Part shown: in pieces, positions 28,752 through 36,812 of the stretch
Layout: each line of letters starts with the position of its first letter
Numbering within the stretch: the first letter of the stretch is position 1
Source: Pancytospora philotis
Taxonomy: Eukaryota; Microsporidia
Direction of reading: 5' to 3'
Length of the DNA stretch: 64,000 nucleotides
Assembly (NCBI GenBank): GCA_023647555.1
Contig: JALRLY010000265.1
Coordinates: 1-64,000, forward strand
The notes under the pieces: model-generated
The model's database searches: none
What the model was told of the DNA's origin: nothing
What the model saw: only the letters and a program-made list of their open reading frames with translations
Made by a program: the position numbers and the translations under genes

Positions 28752-29960
28752 TTATTTTAAATAGAAAATCGCTAGAAAAATGCTCGAGAGATACACCAGG
28801 AAGCTAATCGCGAGGTAGTACGTGAAATTCGATATTTCCGGTGTCCTCCCGTTCAGTCTCTGCGCCACAATTTCGCTGAAGGAGTGCTTCCGGCGACTGT
28901 TGATGTACCTCCTTGCCTTGACTACCGAATCGATCATGCCGAGCGCGTCCTCGTCCCCGCTGCTCCTCGTCTGAAACAGTCGGCGGTGCTTTTTAAGGAA
29001 CTGCTCGACCTGGCTCAGTGAGCGCGGGCTGAAGACGCGCTGGTCGTTGCTGCAGTCGCTGCACGCGCTCGGCTCCATGAGATACCCCGCCCGTATATCG
29101 TGGCGCGCGCCCAGGGTGTGTGCTATCTCGTGCGCAACCTTTTTGGCGATGAAGTACTTCGAGTCATCAGGGCCGCAGTGCACCACAGCGTACGCGTAGC
29201 CCAGGCCCTTGGATCCCTCAAAGTACGACATGCCCTGCTGCCCACCCGGTCCTGGCGGCTCCTCAGTCAGAAGAATGACCAGGTCTGACTGCGAAAGCGG
29301 TGTCGTGAGGTTGCGTGCGCTGTACTTAACGGGCTCGACCAGCTCCTTGAACTGTCGGAGGAGATTCTGCGAGGGCAGAAGCGGGCGCAGGAGGTTCAGC
29401 GAGCCGACCATGCTGATGCCGATCACCGCATTGCTTTTGCTGAAAATAGCATCGACGAGGGCCGCGATCTCTTTGTTCTCTTTGTCTACATTCTTTCCTA
29501 GCCGCTCGAACCTCTTGGAATCGTTGCATATGAAGGCCTTGAGCTCATACTGGTTTGTGCCAGCCGCAATTTGGCTTCCAGCATTTGTTGAAGTGCGTTT
29601 ATATTCAGTGGGGGCTGGCCCTGTGGACCGCCTGGTCTTTGTGACCAGGAACTGCCCATTCGAGTAGGCGGCGCGGCCGGCGTGATCACCAACTGCATAC
29701 TCAAACTGATTCAGACAACGGTCGAATGAGCCGGCTGCTTTCCCCCTGTGCATCAGACGCCACTGGCAGGCGTTCTCGATAAACGGCAGGTCCGTACTGT
29801 AGCGGTGGTTCACGGCGTCAAGAACGAAATACCCGCTGGGGTCGAACACTCCTATCTTGAACCGCGGGAGCAGACTCACATCGGTGACCTGCCGTCCCTG
29901 GGTTGTGTAGAGCTGTGCATTGAATGCGCAGGCACAGCTCGGCAAAAGGGCCCACAGCAT
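28752..29960 (-). CDS. ADAM/reprolysin-like zinc metalloprotease, membrane-anchored
   Basis: A 402-aa secreted-pathway protein. Signal peptide at residues 1-13 (LWALLPSCACA), pro-region to about 130 with a dibasic KTRRS at 108-112, catalytic domain about 135-330, and a C-terminal membrane helix (about 380-401). Zinc-binding HEIAHTLGARHD at 277-288 is complete (three His, catalytic Glu), with the Met-turn at GYLMEP (Met295), the metzincin arrangement of ADAMs. No disintegrin, EGF or long Cys-rich domain follows. Secreted or surface proteases of this class are known in microsporidia; a role at the spore or host interface is inference. AATAAA overlaps the 3' end. Confidence 0.85.
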   Translation of the reverse strand: MLWALLPSCACAFNAQLYTTQGRQVTDVSLLPRFKIGVFDPSGYFVLDAVNHRYSTDLPFIENACQWRLMHRGKAAGSFDRCLNQFEYAVGDHAGRAAYSNGQFLVTKTRRSTGPAPTEYKRTSTNAGSQIAAGTNQYELKAFICNDSKRFERLGKNVDKENKEIAALVDAIFSKSNAVIGISMVGSLNLLRPLLPSQNLLRQFKELVEPVKYSARNLTTPLSQSDLVILLTEEPPGPGGQQGMSYFEGSKGLGYAYAVVHCGPDDSKYFIAKKVAHEIAHTLGARHDIRAGYLMEPSACSDCSNDQRVFSPRSLSQVEQFLKKHRRLFQTRSSGDEDALGMIDSVVKARRYINSRRKHSFSEIVAQRLNGRTPEISNFTYYLAISFLVYLSSIFLAIFYLK

Positions 29961-30244
29961 TCCGTTTGTGTATGGCCGTTTATTTACGGAAAATCCAAAC
30001 GTGTCTCACAAAGAGGCGATGCGCACACCTCAAAGCCTTTAGACGTGCATATGCGCCCACGCTATTCTATTGGCAGTAGAAAACGATAACTTACAGTAAG
30101 CCATCATTAACCAGCAACAGTGCGCCCCAACGTGCTTAAAATGAAAAAGTCAAACTACTGCTTGCTTTCTTTCACAAAAATAATTTAAGTACACCACAGA
30201 GCGCAAATTCACCACATAATCGCTGTCCAGAGAGGCGCCCGCTA

Positions 30245-31141
30245 CTAATTGTAGCGCGCATGTATTTCAAAGTAGCGCGTGTACTCGTCTTCGTCCATCG
30301 CCTCCTTGTCCTCCTCGGTGATCTCCGAGAACTTCCTCTTTACACCGTTAACGTAGACCGCCTCGTCCTTGGCGGGCTCCGCTCGCTGCTGGTCGCGCAG
30401 AAGGTTCGCAGCTGGCGCGTTTTCAAACGCACCTGTGTCCTCGCATGCCCTGGATTCCGGCAGACTCAGCTCCGGGACGGCAGGCTTCGCTTCGGCCGGC
30501 TTCGTCTGCGGCTTGGGGCTGCTCGCGGCGTCCCTCTCCTTCTTCAGCTCCAGAATCTGGAAGTAGTCCAGCGTGGGTATCTTGTAGGTGTCTACCTCCT
30601 TCAGCAGCGTTATCACGTGCCTCAGACAGCCCATGAGCTCCTTGAGGTCCACGTCCGACTCGTCCAGCTTCGCGGTGTACTCGACGAGCTCGCTGTTGCA
30701 GTGCACGCAGTGGAAGACGAAGCCGTCCATGCACGCCTGCGCATCGAGGGCCGAAAACACCCTGTCGCACTCGCCGCAGTAGTACTGCTCGCCGGTGACG
30801 CGCAGCTTGTCCTCCAGCAGCTTCGTCATCTTGTAGATCTTGTACTTGATGATGTCCTTCGCCTCGGAGTAGTTGAAGAAGTAGACCGTCTTGAGCAGCT
30901 GCTTGCCGTCCTCCTGCACCTCCACCTTTATGTCGTACTTGACCAGGTGGTCCTCCTTCAGCCGCACGATCAGCCTATTAAACTCCCTGTTGAGCATTTT
31001 CATCTTGGCGCAGAACTCGGTGTCGCTCAGCAGCACGCTCTCGAGCAGAATATCCGTGATCGCGACGTGCTGCGGCTCGTAGAAGATCCGCACCACCGTT
31101 TTGATCAGCTGCTTGACGACCGGCTCGTAGTCCGCGGACAT
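30245..31141 (-). CDS. TFA1: General transcription factor TFIIE alpha subunit (Tfa1)
   Basis: A 298-aa Pol II initiation factor that bridges Pol II and TFIIH. N-terminal winged helix (about 1-95: EPVVKQLIKTVVRIFYEPQHVAITDILLE, partial), then a C4 zinc ribbon near residues 122-150 (YYCGECDR...FHCVHCN), then an acidic C-terminal tail. Yeast Tfa1 is 482 aa; here most of the disordered tail is gone. ATG 31141 is the first in frame (longer frame begins TTG); the minus-strand element TAAATTTTTA lies about 23 bp upstream, with AGCCC just before the ATG. Confidence 0.88.
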   Translation of the reverse strand: MSADYEPVVKQLIKTVVRIFYEPQHVAITDILLESVLLSDTEFCAKMKMLNREFNRLIVRLKEDHLVKYDIKVEVQEDGKQLLKTVYFFNYSEAKDIIKYKIYKMTKLLEDKLRVTGEQYYCGECDRVFSALDAQACMDGFVFHCVHCNSELVEYTAKLDESDVDLKELMGCLRHVITLLKEVDTYKIPTLDYFQILELKKERDAASSPKPQTKPAEAKPAVPELSLPESRACEDTGAFENAPAANLLRDQQRAEPAKDEAVYVNGVKRKFSEITEEDKEAMDEDEYTRYFEIHARYN

Positions 31142-31473
31142 GGGCTGGCCGGCACGCAGCAGATAAAAATTTAGCCGTCCGCTGCCAGTTACGAGCGCCA
31201 AGCGCGCTTAGGCGTATGGCATCTGACGCTGCTGAAGTTTTAGTGCGGGCGCGGATGCTATTGCCTATCAGCCACTGCGTAAATCGAATATCAGTAGCAC
31301 TGCTCAGATACACCAAGCCGACCTACGGTAATGCGCAAAAGCATAACGATGGACAAGCGCTAGGCCCTATAATGAAAAATCTAGTTTAACCAAGACGTTT
31401 ATTAGAGGCCGGTACAGCAATAAGGCCATGCTAACAGGCCGGTGCATACGGCGCTAACTATACACGGCGGCAT
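31142..31473. other. Spacer upstream of TFIIE-alpha
   Basis: Between two minus-strand genes. It holds the TFIIE-alpha element (31164-31172). The stretch GCCTATCAGCCACTGCGTAAA (about 31264-31284) nearly repeats a sequence at about 47821-47840 upstream of another gene. No ORF. Confidence 0.5.
31164..31172 (-). promoter_or_regulatory. AAATTTT element upstream of TFIIE-alpha
   Basis: Reads AAATTTTTA on the minus strand, 22 bp before ATG 31141. Confidence 0.45.
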
Positions 31474-32517
31474 CTATTTCTCATTCACGTAATTGACAAA
31501 GAGAAAGAGATCGCTGAATGCCGTCCCGAACGCTTTTCGCTTTGCGATCCAGTAGTCCACGACGGCTTCGTGGACTGCACCGTCTGGAATGGCACAGAAG
31601 GGCTCCGTTGTTACAACTTCCATGAACCTCGTTGCAGCAGGCGCCGTCATTTTCTGTTTCCTTCTCAGAAGAGCGCTGTTTGACAGCTCGGGGTACGAGC
31701 GCTGGCGGTGGATCAAGTTGCGCCGGCTAACCAGGCTGGAGCAGCGGCCAGGGGCGTGCTTGTCGCAGTACACGTGCTTATTGTTCATATCGCAGTCCAG
31801 GCGCACCGCGGCGCAGGACGCATGGAATACGCTGCGGCAGTCAGCGTAGGCGCATCCGACCAGCGTCGCAGACGGTGCCTGGCAGATTCCGCATTTCCCC
31901 TTGCGCCCCTTGTACTCGCCCATGTCCACGGGATCCTTGCTGTTCAGATTCGCGAACGAGAGCGTGGGATCCAGCACGGCGCAAACGGCGTGCACCCACC
32001 GCAGGTCATCGGTGAGCTTCAGGACGCCCGCCTTCTCCGCACACATAAAGCAGCTGCCCTCGAAGGCGTAATAAAGGCACTTTGTGCAGAACCAGAATGC
32101 CCCTCGCTCCGCCGAGACGCCATAGCACTCGTTGTGCACGGAAATTCCGCAGCCGCTGCATGTAGAAAAGTCCGCCGCATGCTCCTCCGATTCAGCCGCG
32201 CCGCAGATGTCGCAGTACGGCTCGGTCTTAACCGGCTCCAGACCGTCGAGCAGCCTGAAAATATGGTCATTGAAGGCGCGCTCCAGCTGCGCGAGCGCGG
32301 AAATAAGCTCGCTTTCGGCGATGTTCTGCGCCCGGCAAAAATTTTCGTCGTATTCGTCGAATGCGTCTGTCTTGTCGATGCGCCAGGCTGCACCATCCAG
32401 CACGACAGTGGCGCGGGCGCTGTCTGTGTCTGGCCATTCGACGCCGAGGCTCCTGTCCAGGTCGAGCTCTTTGTATATCTTGGTGTACGGGATCTCCTCG
32501 CGCGGATACTTGGCCAT
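31474..32517 (-). CDS. PHD-zinc knuckle-PHD chromatin protein (Nto1/BRPF/Jade-like)
   Basis: A 347-aa reader protein. Segment YTKIYKELDLDRS near residue 11 resembles the EPC-like region of BRPF/Nto1. PHD1 (about 101-150: CDICG, CSGCGISVHNECYGV, CTKC), a zinc knuckle (about 156-185: CFMC...WVHAVCAVLDP) and extended PHD2 (about 207-260: CGIC...CADCR-like, FHASCA, CDKH) follow in the order diagnostic for this family. Such proteins anchor histone acetyltransferases (NuA3 or HBO1/MOZ) to chromatin. No bromodomain or PWWP. In-frame ATGs upstream (32643, 32664, 32763) exist, but codon use turns non-coding-like before 32517, so I start there. Confidence 0.8.
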   Translation of the reverse strand: MAKYPREEIPYTKIYKELDLDRSLGVEWPDTDSARATVVLDGAAWRIDKTDAFDEYDENFCRAQNIAESELISALAQLERAFNDHIFRLLDGLEPVKTEPYCDICGAAESEEHAADFSTCSGCGISVHNECYGVSAERGAFWFCTKCLYYAFEGSCFMCAEKAGVLKLTDDLRWVHAVCAVLDPTLSFANLNSKDPVDMGEYKGRKGKCGICQAPSATLVGCAYADCRSVFHASCAAVRLDCDMNNKHVYCDKHAPGRCSSLVSRRNLIHRQRSYPELSNSALLRRKQKMTAPAATRFMEVVTTEPFCAIPDGAVHEAVVDYWIAKRKAFGTAFSDLFLFVNYVNEK

Positions 32518-32889
32518 GTGCTCAACAGGGCAGGGGTTTCTAGCTGAAATGCGTCTGGCATTACTATCTGTTTGCAACTGAAGCTGTTGCGGTACATCCG
32601 AGCAAGACGGTGCATGCGAGGGATGGCTGCCTAACGGCTGCATTGTCGGTGGTTTGCACCACATCGTAGTAAACAGCTTCAGCCGCTTGGCTCGGTGTAT
32701 TGTTGCAAAGTGTTTCACTGGTGGCACTTGATGTCTCGGTAAGCAGGAGGCATATCTCAGCATGTGAGCACGATAGATCGGTACGATAGACGCTCGGTCA
32801 GTGAAACTTAGCCTATTCCGCAAAAAACATCGAATTGTGTAATGAAACACGTTTCAAATAGCTTTATAAACGGACACTGTTTATTTTTC

Positions 32890-34803
32890 ATGAAATCGTA
32901 CGGCCGGATACTGACGGTGGCTACGCTGCTCAGCGGGGCCGCCCTGTTCCTTTTCATCGATCTGGACAGCACCAGCAAGCTGCGCGGGAGCATGCTGGCC
33001 GAGGCCAGGGGCCGCTTCCGGAGCCTATTTACCATGCCGAATGGCGTGACCGGCGGGTCGCTGTTCGGCAGGCGCGGCGCCAGCGCTGATGAAAACGATA
33101 TTGAGGACATCAGCAAGCGGCTCAACGAAATGCGGGGCATGCTAGATGCTATGCGCGCGAAGATCGACAGAATAGACGGTGCAAGCGCGCACAGGGGCTA
33201 TGCAAATGGCCACGTAGGTCACCACAGCTGGAAACACCATGGCAGCGAACCAGCGGAGCGAATGAGCATGCACGGTCTTCGAACCAGAACACCGGCGTAT
33301 TCCATGGCATCCAACGCACACGGGGAGTCCGCACACACCGAAAACTTCACTGAAAGCCCTTCGTATGCTACGGGCGATAGCCTTGAAAACGCCCACATTA
33401 ACAACAGCCTTGTGGCTAGCGAGCCAAAGGATACTATAGAGGTGACGGTGCTGAAGGACCTCGACTCGTTAGTGAGGTTTACGAAGGCTGGCATGCACAG
33501 AGAAAACCTTGTGGCAGAGGACGTGCTCGACAGGTACCTGGTTGACGGAGACGATCCAACCAAGCGTATAAAGAATCTGCTTGGAGGGCACGGCAGGCTG
33601 CAGAACAATGGGAGCAGCAAAGCTGCGGGCCAGGCACCGAGTACGTTGCCAAGAAACACTCCAGAAGAAAGAGCTCACACAGAAGGCCTTCTGACTGAAC
33701 TCAAGCGCCTTTTTACCTCTTTCGCGTCTCGGACTGGCGGTAGCGAGGCGGGGGCGCCTGGAGCTCAGCACGACATCTCTCACGAGCCCACTGGAAGCGT
33801 AACTTCAGCCTCAAAGCGCAGTGGTGCCAGCCACGACCCGCAGAGGATGAACAGCGGGATGGGAAACGCGTTCAACGATCCATACGTGTTCTCTGATATG
33901 GGCGCGGGAGCGGATAGCCTCTCTGCAGCGCCTGAAACGCACTATGTCGACCAGAGCAGAGCCCATCTCGATTGCAACAACTATGCCGATCCAACGGCCG
34001 CATTCTACGCCGGGCGCTGTCACTTTGGGGATAAAGCCGGCACGAAGGCGCGCGCCAGTACCGGCAGCGGCCTTGGGCACAGTAACACATCTGCACGGGA
34101 AAATGCCGGCCACTTTAGAAGCGTGCTATCGAGGACCGAAGCCGCCGATGACGCAAACGAAACTGGCTCCATGGGGCTTGGCAGTCCGGCCGAGCATCTC
34201 CCAATCCAGGATAGCGACGATTTGACGCATAGTTCGGTGATAGAGTTAGGCAAGGTGGTTCCTGCCAAGTCGGCATTGGGGGCATCTGACACTACTCCTG
34301 TGCGACCCGCGTCTGCGCCTCTCAGCATTGGCGGCACTGCAAAAAGCAGTGCTGGCGATAGCTTGAGTGCCTCATCCGGCTCAAAGGATTACATGCACAC
34401 AAGCATCAAGAAGGACCTGCGCGACTTAGAGAATGCGCAGCCGAACAGTAAGTCGCAGGGCAGCGATGGGCTCATGTCTGGCAGCCACAGTGGTGCGCAG
34501 ACCGCCGCAAAGATGGGAAGCCCTAGCATAGGCATGGCTAGCGCAACTGCGGATACAGACTACGATAGGCTGATGCTCGGCACGGAGAGCTTGGATGGCA
34601 AAAACAGTGGCCACAGCGGCTACAGCTTGGCTGACCCATCTGCATCTTCTGGAAATGCCGGGCTCAAAGCCTTCGCCAGTGCTCCTACGAGCCTGAATGA
34701 GGCGGACGGGATAACGGTTAAAAGCTTAAGCGGCAGTGACCCAGATACGCATTCTATCACTGAAGTTATCAAGGATGCAGATGCTGCGGCCACTCTCAAC
34801 TAA
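32890..34803 (+). CDS. Large Ser/Gly/His-rich secreted or signal-anchored protein
   Basis: A 637-aa protein with a single N-terminal hydrophobic segment (residues 6-24, TVATLLSGAALFLFIDL) after MKSYGR, either signal peptide or type II anchor. A short coiled coil follows (ENDIEDISKRLNEMRGML). The remainder is low complexity, rich in Ser, Gly, Ala, Thr, Asp and His, with few hydrophobic residues and many SG/DS pairs. One more ordered part (about 195-235) contains VTVLKDLDSLVRFTKAG. Composition fits spore-wall or other exported surface proteins; no family match. Codon use is less GC-biased than housekeeping genes. ATG 32842 would add 16 residues; I prefer 32890 as a standard signal sequence. Confidence 0.72.
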   Translation: MKSYGRILTVATLLSGAALFLFIDLDSTSKLRGSMLAEARGRFRSLFTMPNGVTGGSLFGRRGASADENDIEDISKRLNEMRGMLDAMRAKIDRIDGASAHRGYANGHVGHHSWKHHGSEPAERMSMHGLRTRTPAYSMASNAHGESAHTENFTESPSYATGDSLENAHINNSLVASEPKDTIEVTVLKDLDSLVRFTKAGMHRENLVAEDVLDRYLVDGDDPTKRIKNLLGGHGRLQNNGSSKAAGQAPSTLPRNTPEERAHTEGLLTELKRLFTSFASRTGGSEAGAPGAQHDISHEPTGSVTSASKRSGASHDPQRMNSGMGNAFNDPYVFSDMGAGADSLSAAPETHYVDQSRAHLDCNNYADPTAAFYAGRCHFGDKAGTKARASTGSGLGHSNTSARENAGHFRSVLSRTEAADDANETGSMGLGSPAEHLPIQDSDDLTHSSVIELGKVVPAKSALGASDTTPVRPASAPLSIGGTAKSSAGDSLSASSGSKDYMHTSIKKDLRDLENAQPNSKSQGSDGLMSGSHSGAQTAAKMGSPSIGMASATADTDYDRLMLGTESLDGKNSGHSGYSLADPSASSGNAGLKAFASAPTSLNEADGITVKSLSGSDPDTHSITEVIKDADAAATLN

Positions 34804-34944
34804 ATTTCAATTCATCACGCCTCTCAAAGTCTAATGCTGCACATCGACATCGTTGCGCACTCGAAACAGCTTCATGTTTCGAGCATTTATTCATCATAAG
34901 AATTAATTAGCCTCCGCTGTGATTTGCTTGCGGGAGAGATCGGA

Positions 34945-35172
34945 ATGATGTACAAGTGCAGTATGAGGGTTGTACCGTACGTCATGACTTGGGATGAAGT
35001 TGCGACCAAGTGTCACAAGAAGGTCTTGCGAGAACTAGACGCCCCGATGAACGTGGAAGCTTACATCCGATCTCGAGTGCTGAGAAGGACTTTGGAGTCT
35101 ATGTCGTTCGAGGCCCGTCAAGAGAACCTCGATGATGGCTACGGCAGGCGGCCGAAGGTGGCAGCTGAGTAG
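34945..35172 (+). CDS. Small hypothetical protein
   Basis: A 75-aa basic protein (MMYKCSMRVVPYVMTWDEV, then helical EAYIRSRVLRRTLESMSF). No family recognised. The frame extends upstream to a TTG, so ATG 34945 or the adjacent ATG 34948 is the start. Codon use is moderately coding-like. No membrane segment or zinc motif. Confidence 0.5.
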   Translation: MMYKCSMRVVPYVMTWDEVATKCHKKVLRELDAPMNVEAYIRSRVLRRTLESMSFEARQENLDDGYGRRPKVAAE

Positions 35173-35368
35173 CTGGTGCGTGGGCTCGCGAAAGAGGCGC
35201 TGGCGCGTGTGTAGTGTGCGAACGAACATTTAGAGTTACGCCCTAACTAAATTTAATATGTAAACGCGGCAAAAGCAAAAAATAACAGTAGGCACCACGA
35301 CGGCCTATCAGCATCTGTACATCGCACAAAACACAGAATTTACTTACCAAAGGCAGCAGCACAAATGC

Positions 35369-36538
35369 CTAATTGAACTCGACCACGCGGTCCAGTATCT
35401 TGTACTTCTTGGTGTTGGACAGTGTTTTGAGCACGCGCGAGTCGAGCGCCTCGAGAACATCGGGGAAAGGCGACTTGTGGGCCGGCAGCTCCTTTCCGAC
35501 GGTGTACAGCTTGGGATCGAGCAACTTCTTGCTGTTCAGCGAGTCGAAGACGAACTGCGCCTGCAGATACTGGACCCCGTCCACGAGCTGGTCAACCGAC
35601 TCGGCGATCACGATCTCGGCGTCGCACGGATCGACCAAATCGGCGCCCTCGCTCTTGAGCACGAACTCGATTTCGCGGGGAATGGACTTGATCGCAACGT
35701 GCACCTTCTTGCCATCGAACAGCCCGCCTCTCTGCGCGCACTGCGCTCCGTAGAGCAGCTTAAGCTTGTGGACAACCAGCCGGGCATGCGTGGAGAGCAC
35801 CGGCGCGGCGTACTTCAGAAGCGACACGTCGAGGCGCTCCGGGTCATTCGGGTCGATGATCTCCTCCTCGACGCTGCCGTCGGAAGAAGAGTCGAAGTCC
35901 AGGAAGTCGACGGACGAGAACTTGAGCGTCTTCTCCAGATCCTGCTTCACCTCGATGAGCGCGCCAAAGTCCTGCGCGGGATACGGCACGGACCAAACGA
36001 CCGCGACGTTCTCCACGCGGAACGAGAAATACACGCCGCGCCGCGAGAGGAAGGCGCTTTCCAGCAGCCGGCGGCCGAGCAGATACTCCTCGAACTCCGC
36101 CAGCGTGTCGGCCACGTCGTCGACCCCCAGCATGCGGACGAAGTAGAGCATGCGCAGCGAGTTCCCGAGGTCGGCCAGCGACTCGCCGAAGCAGCTGTAG
36201 CGCGTCTTGACGAGCTCGACCAGCCCGTACTCCTCCTCGCGGTAGAGATCCAGCCGGTCCGTGCGGTTGAACTCGATGCACCGCTCGCGCTTCGCTTCGT
36301 ACTTCTGGTTGCGGAAGAGCACGTCGTACGCGTTCGAGTAGTAGATCTTCTTGATGTCCTCGATCGTGTAGTACCAGCCCTCGACTTTGTCCAGACAGTT
36401 GCGCTCGGGCGCCTGTATCGGGTAGATCGCGCAGAGGACGACCATGCGGTCAAACTGCCGCGGCGTCAGCTTCAGCTTCTTGACGGCCAGCGCGCGCGAC
36501 ACGTACTTTTTGACCGGTTTGAAGTACTTGTGGCTCAT
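35369..36538 (-). CDS. NOP7: Pescadillo homologue Nop7 (60S ribosome biogenesis)
   Basis: A 389-aa nucleolar protein of the Nop7-Erb1-Ytm1 complex needed for 27S pre-rRNA processing. N-terminal Pescadillo domain: SRALAVKKLKLTPRQFDRM matches the ITR.QALKKLQL....R.. start, then YYTIEDIKKI and RRLLESAFLSRRGVYFS. C-terminal BRCT domain (about 290-370: LFDGKKVHVAIKS and VDGVQYLQAQFVFDSL). It is shorter than yeast (605 aa) because the acidic C-terminal tail is lost. ATG 36538 follows ATCGCAGCCCCG with AAAATTTTGC 18 bp upstream; the longer frame starts at GTG. Confidence 0.85.
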   Translation of the reverse strand: MSHKYFKPVKKYVSRALAVKKLKLTPRQFDRMVVLCAIYPIQAPERNCLDKVEGWYYTIEDIKKIYYSNAYDVLFRNQKYEAKRERCIEFNRTDRLDLYREEEYGLVELVKTRYSCFGESLADLGNSLRMLYFVRMLGVDDVADTLAEFEEYLLGRRLLESAFLSRRGVYFSFRVENVAVVWSVPYPAQDFGALIEVKQDLEKTLKFSSVDFLDFDSSSDGSVEEEIIDPNDPERLDVSLLKYAAPVLSTHARLVVHKLKLLYGAQCAQRGGLFDGKKVHVAIKSIPREIEFVLKSEGADLVDPCDAEIVIAESVDQLVDGVQYLQAQFVFDSLNSKKLLDPKLYTVGKELPAHKSPFPDVLEALDSRVLKTLSNTKKYKILDRVVEFN

Positions 36539-36556
36539 CGGGGCTGCGATATTTTT

Positions 36557-36566
36557 GCAAAATTTT
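36557..36566 (-). promoter_or_regulatory. AAAATTTTGC element upstream of NOP7
   Basis: Minus-strand AAAATTTTGC, 18 bp before the Nop7 ATG, with GCCCC in between. Confidence 0.5.
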
Positions 36567-36812
36567 GATAACCGCGGCACGCAGTCTCCATGGCGCCGCC
36601 ACTGTGCAGGCGCTCTTGTATGAGTACATGTCTACCGCCGTTATGAGTGAACTCTGAAGTGTCTTATAAGCAAAAGTAAATCGCTTCGCATCTGTGTGTT
36701 TGTCCCTTTATTCTGCGCGAATGCAACTTGCTGAGGCGGTAATGATCGCCCGCCTGTGCAAATATTTTCGTGTGTGTCATTTAGGCATTTATTGGGTGCA
36801 TTTAAGGGCCTT

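Noticed and set aside
32518..32763. N-terminal extension of the PHD protein up to ATG 32763
   Set aside because: Codon use changes abruptly to AT-rich, non-biased codons upstream of 32517 and no conserved residues are visible.
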